Below, in pieces: positions 14,797 to 16,377 of a stretch of 16,377 nucleotides of DNA. Below the pieces are notes generated by a model that searched no databases, had not been told where the DNA came from, and saw nothing but the letters and a program-made list of their open reading frames with translations. Position 1 is the first letter of the stretch. Each line of letters opens with the position of its first letter. The DNA comes from Flavobacterium sp. (GTDB lineage Bacteria > Bacteroidota > Bacteroidia > Flavobacteriales > Flavobacteriaceae), in assembly GCA_030151255.1 (NCBI GenBank), contig JASLED010000011.1, positions 1 to 16,377 of the forward strand, given 5' to 3'. The translations under genes and the position numbers were made by a program.

Positions 14797-15963
14797 AAAA
14801 CTATTTTTTCAACAAAAAAAATTTTAACAAAAACTATTGAATATTATAAATAGCGTAATAATTAACATTTTTTCTGCTATTGATTAATTATTCGTAAATG
14901 ATGATTTGATGTAAATTACAATTTAAAAGCTGTAAATGCTTATTGTTAGATGAGTCACTTTATTTGGTGACATTTTTTGTCAATTGATAATATTGAATAA
15001 AAACTGTGAAATACTTTGTTATATCAAATAATTATGGTACTTTCAAAACTTGAAAATTAAGAGAAAAAATAAAAATATTTTTCATAAAGCATTTTTCAGA
15101 CTTATTGTTTTGAGATTAATTTTTAATAAAATAATCCAAAAGTTTGATTAACTTTTTGTAAAAATATTAATAGATAAAATGTTTTTTGCTTCTAAATACA
15201 GGGCTTAAACGTTGATTAAGAATCATTTTTTAATTTTTTCTACTGAAGTAACAAATGTAATTAACTTAAATTGATGTTTAATTTGTAAAATTTATAGAAT
15301 TTAAAGTTGAATTATTGTTGATTAAAACTGCGTTACACCTTGATTATGCTTACTTTGTCTACTTTTTTGAGTTGTTTTTGAGAGTGAAAACTCACCGTAA
15401 ATTCATTTTTTTTAGCAAGCTTACTTCTTTTGTTAATTAAAGTGATATTTAAAAAAAAACGATGTTTTTGTGTTTTTTGAAACCGTATTTTATGATTTTA
15501 TGTTTCTTAAATCATGTTACATAAAAGATATATTTAATCTTATTTTGTTTAAAATCAACTTATTGACTTGTAATGTCGTTATAACATAAAAAAGTTAAAT
15601 AAATTTTGTATTTTTTATTAGTTGATAGTGTTTTTTATTTTCCTTAAGTAAAAATGGCTAAATTATAGTTTTTTACCTTTCAGTTATTTATAGTTACCTC
15701 TTATTACTACTGATAGTTTCAGTTTATAATGTTGAAATTTAATTTGTTATTATTTGATTTTTATTTCTCTTTTTATCTGGGTTAGCTCTAAGTGTTTTTC
15801 TGTAATTAAAGTTAAAATTTAACGTAATAGACCTTTTTTGAATGTATATAATTGTTTTATTTTCTTAATTAAGAACTTCAAATATTTTAAGATACTAAGA
15901 TTAACTTTTTGTGGAGTTAAATTGCACTCGTTTTAGTATTAAAACTACTGTAATATAAAAACT
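14797..15963. other. Long AT-rich gene-free region upstream of the surface protein gene
   Basis: About 1.17 kb without a credible gene on either strand: frames are broken by frequent stops. The DNA is even more AT-rich than its neighbours. I found no TAnnTTTG box on the plus strand. Visible items are a 14-base repeat GATTAACTTTTTGT (15146-15159 and 15899-15912) and a short dyad TTAACT-N8-AGTTAA (15901-15906, 15915-15920) located 44 bases before the ATG at 15964. A regulatory leader, an undetected small RNA, or decayed sequence are all possible. Confidence 0.6.
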
Positions 15964-16377
15964 ATGAAAAAAAGATTACTCTCGGTTGCAGCCTTACTTG
16001 TTGGCAATTTTGCCGTAAATGCACAAGTAGGGATTGGAACTTCTACACCAAACAAGTCTGCAGAGCTTTTGATTTCGTCAAAAAATCGCGGATTATTAAT
16101 TCCTAACGTATCATTGGTTAATACAAAAGACAAAACAACAATTACAAATGGTAATGTTGAGAGTTTGCTTGTATATGCTAATGTAACTCAGAATGATATT
16201 ACGCCTGGCTATTATTATTGGTACCTAGATCGTTGGGTTAGACTTACAAATAACGAAGATATTCCAGCTATCGTAGTAAACTCATTTACTGATATTCTAA
16301 AAATGGATAATTTTAAGGTTCAAAATCTTCTAATTGATCTTATCAAGAATAATGCCGGAAATGTTTATTATGATGGA
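15964..16377 (+). CDS. Secreted surface protein, N-terminal 138 residues, cut by window edge
   Basis: The frame opens with ATG at 15964 and remains open for 138 codons to the last base. Residues 1-21 are a clear signal peptide (MKKRLLSVAALLVGNFAVNAQ). The mature start VGIGTSTPNKSAELLISSKNR, then GLLIPNVSLVNTKD, SLLVYANVTQNDITPGYYYW and LDRWVRLTN, is a pattern I know from long cell-surface proteins of Flavobacteriaceae, where this head precedes beta-rich repeats. Such proteins are usually large and adhesin-like, and many end in a sorting domain, but neither repeats nor C-terminus are visible here. The A-rich leader (AATATAAAAACT) has no Shine-Dalgarno site. It lies downstream of the long gene-free region and diverges from the AraC-type regulator. 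The start is well supported by the signal peptide. Function is inferred from the head pattern only. Confidence 0.82.
   Translation, partial: MKKRLLSVAALLVGNFAVNAQVGIGTSTPNKSAELLISSKNRGLLIPNVSLVNTKDKTTITNGNVESLLVYANVTQNDITPGYYYWYLDRWVRLTNNEDIPAIVVNSFTDILKMDNFKVQNLLIDLIKNNAGNVYYDG

Noticed and set aside
15945..16133. Minus-strand open frame near the right edge
   Set aside because: It is antisense to the secreted protein, which has a clear signal peptide and family pattern in the plus frame.
1..16377. CRISPR array, tRNA or rRNA genes, insertion sequence or phage remnants
   Set aside because: No spaced repeats, no tRNA or rRNA pattern, no transposase or integrase, and no long terminal repeats were found; the gene set is ordinary chromosomal.

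Overview
The window looks like chromosomal core sequence from a member of the Bacteroidota, most likely the family Flavobacteriaceae. The evidence is the very AT-rich DNA, A-rich leaders without Shine-Dalgarno sites, several TAnnTTTG (-7 type) promoter boxes, and a gene set with strong flavobacterial flavour: DUF6952, DUF4199, DUF6265, a 7TM-type AraC regulator, and a secreted protein that opens with VGIGTSTP...GLLIPNVSL. I cannot name the genus. I see no rRNA, tRNA, CRISPR array, transposase, phage gene or attachment site.

Layout. Bases 1-3625 are all on the minus strand: a VOC-family protein cut by the left edge, a redox cassette (2-Cys peroxiredoxin, thioredoxin-like protein, DUF6952 protein) with one hairpin inside it and one after it, and an NhaC-type Na+/H+ antiporter. 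Bases 3802-5138 hold a bestrophin-family channel and a small one-helix membrane protein whose start codon overlaps the channel's stop. A minus-strand VOC protein (5145-5543) diverges from a Gdx/SugE-like SMR transporter (5758-6084). The transporter converges on an ITP/XTP pyrophosphatase (rdgB-type) across a perfect 21-bp hairpin. A secreted S41 peptidase (6901-8364) converges on recG (8443-10545). DUF6265 and DUF4199 genes form a pair, followed by an MscS-type channel. The channel converges on a membrane-anchored AraC-type regulator, whose leader carries direct and inverted repeats. From 14687 to 15963 there is a gene-free AT-rich stretch of almost 1.3 kb, followed by the first 138 codons of a secreted surface protein that runs off the right edge.

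How the genes fit together. The peroxiredoxin and thioredoxin-like protein plausibly form a peroxide-reducing pair, with DUF6952 as an unexplained third member. NhaC, bestrophin, SMR and MscS all deal with ions or small solutes, but they sit in separate transcription units and I see no evidence of one joint system. RdgB and RecG are housekeeping genome-maintenance proteins. I found no clear novel defence, mobile or biosynthetic system. The best leads are the bestrophin plus small membrane protein pair, the DUF6952 redox cassette with its internal hairpin, the repeats in the AraC-gene leader, and the long leader region before the surface protein gene.
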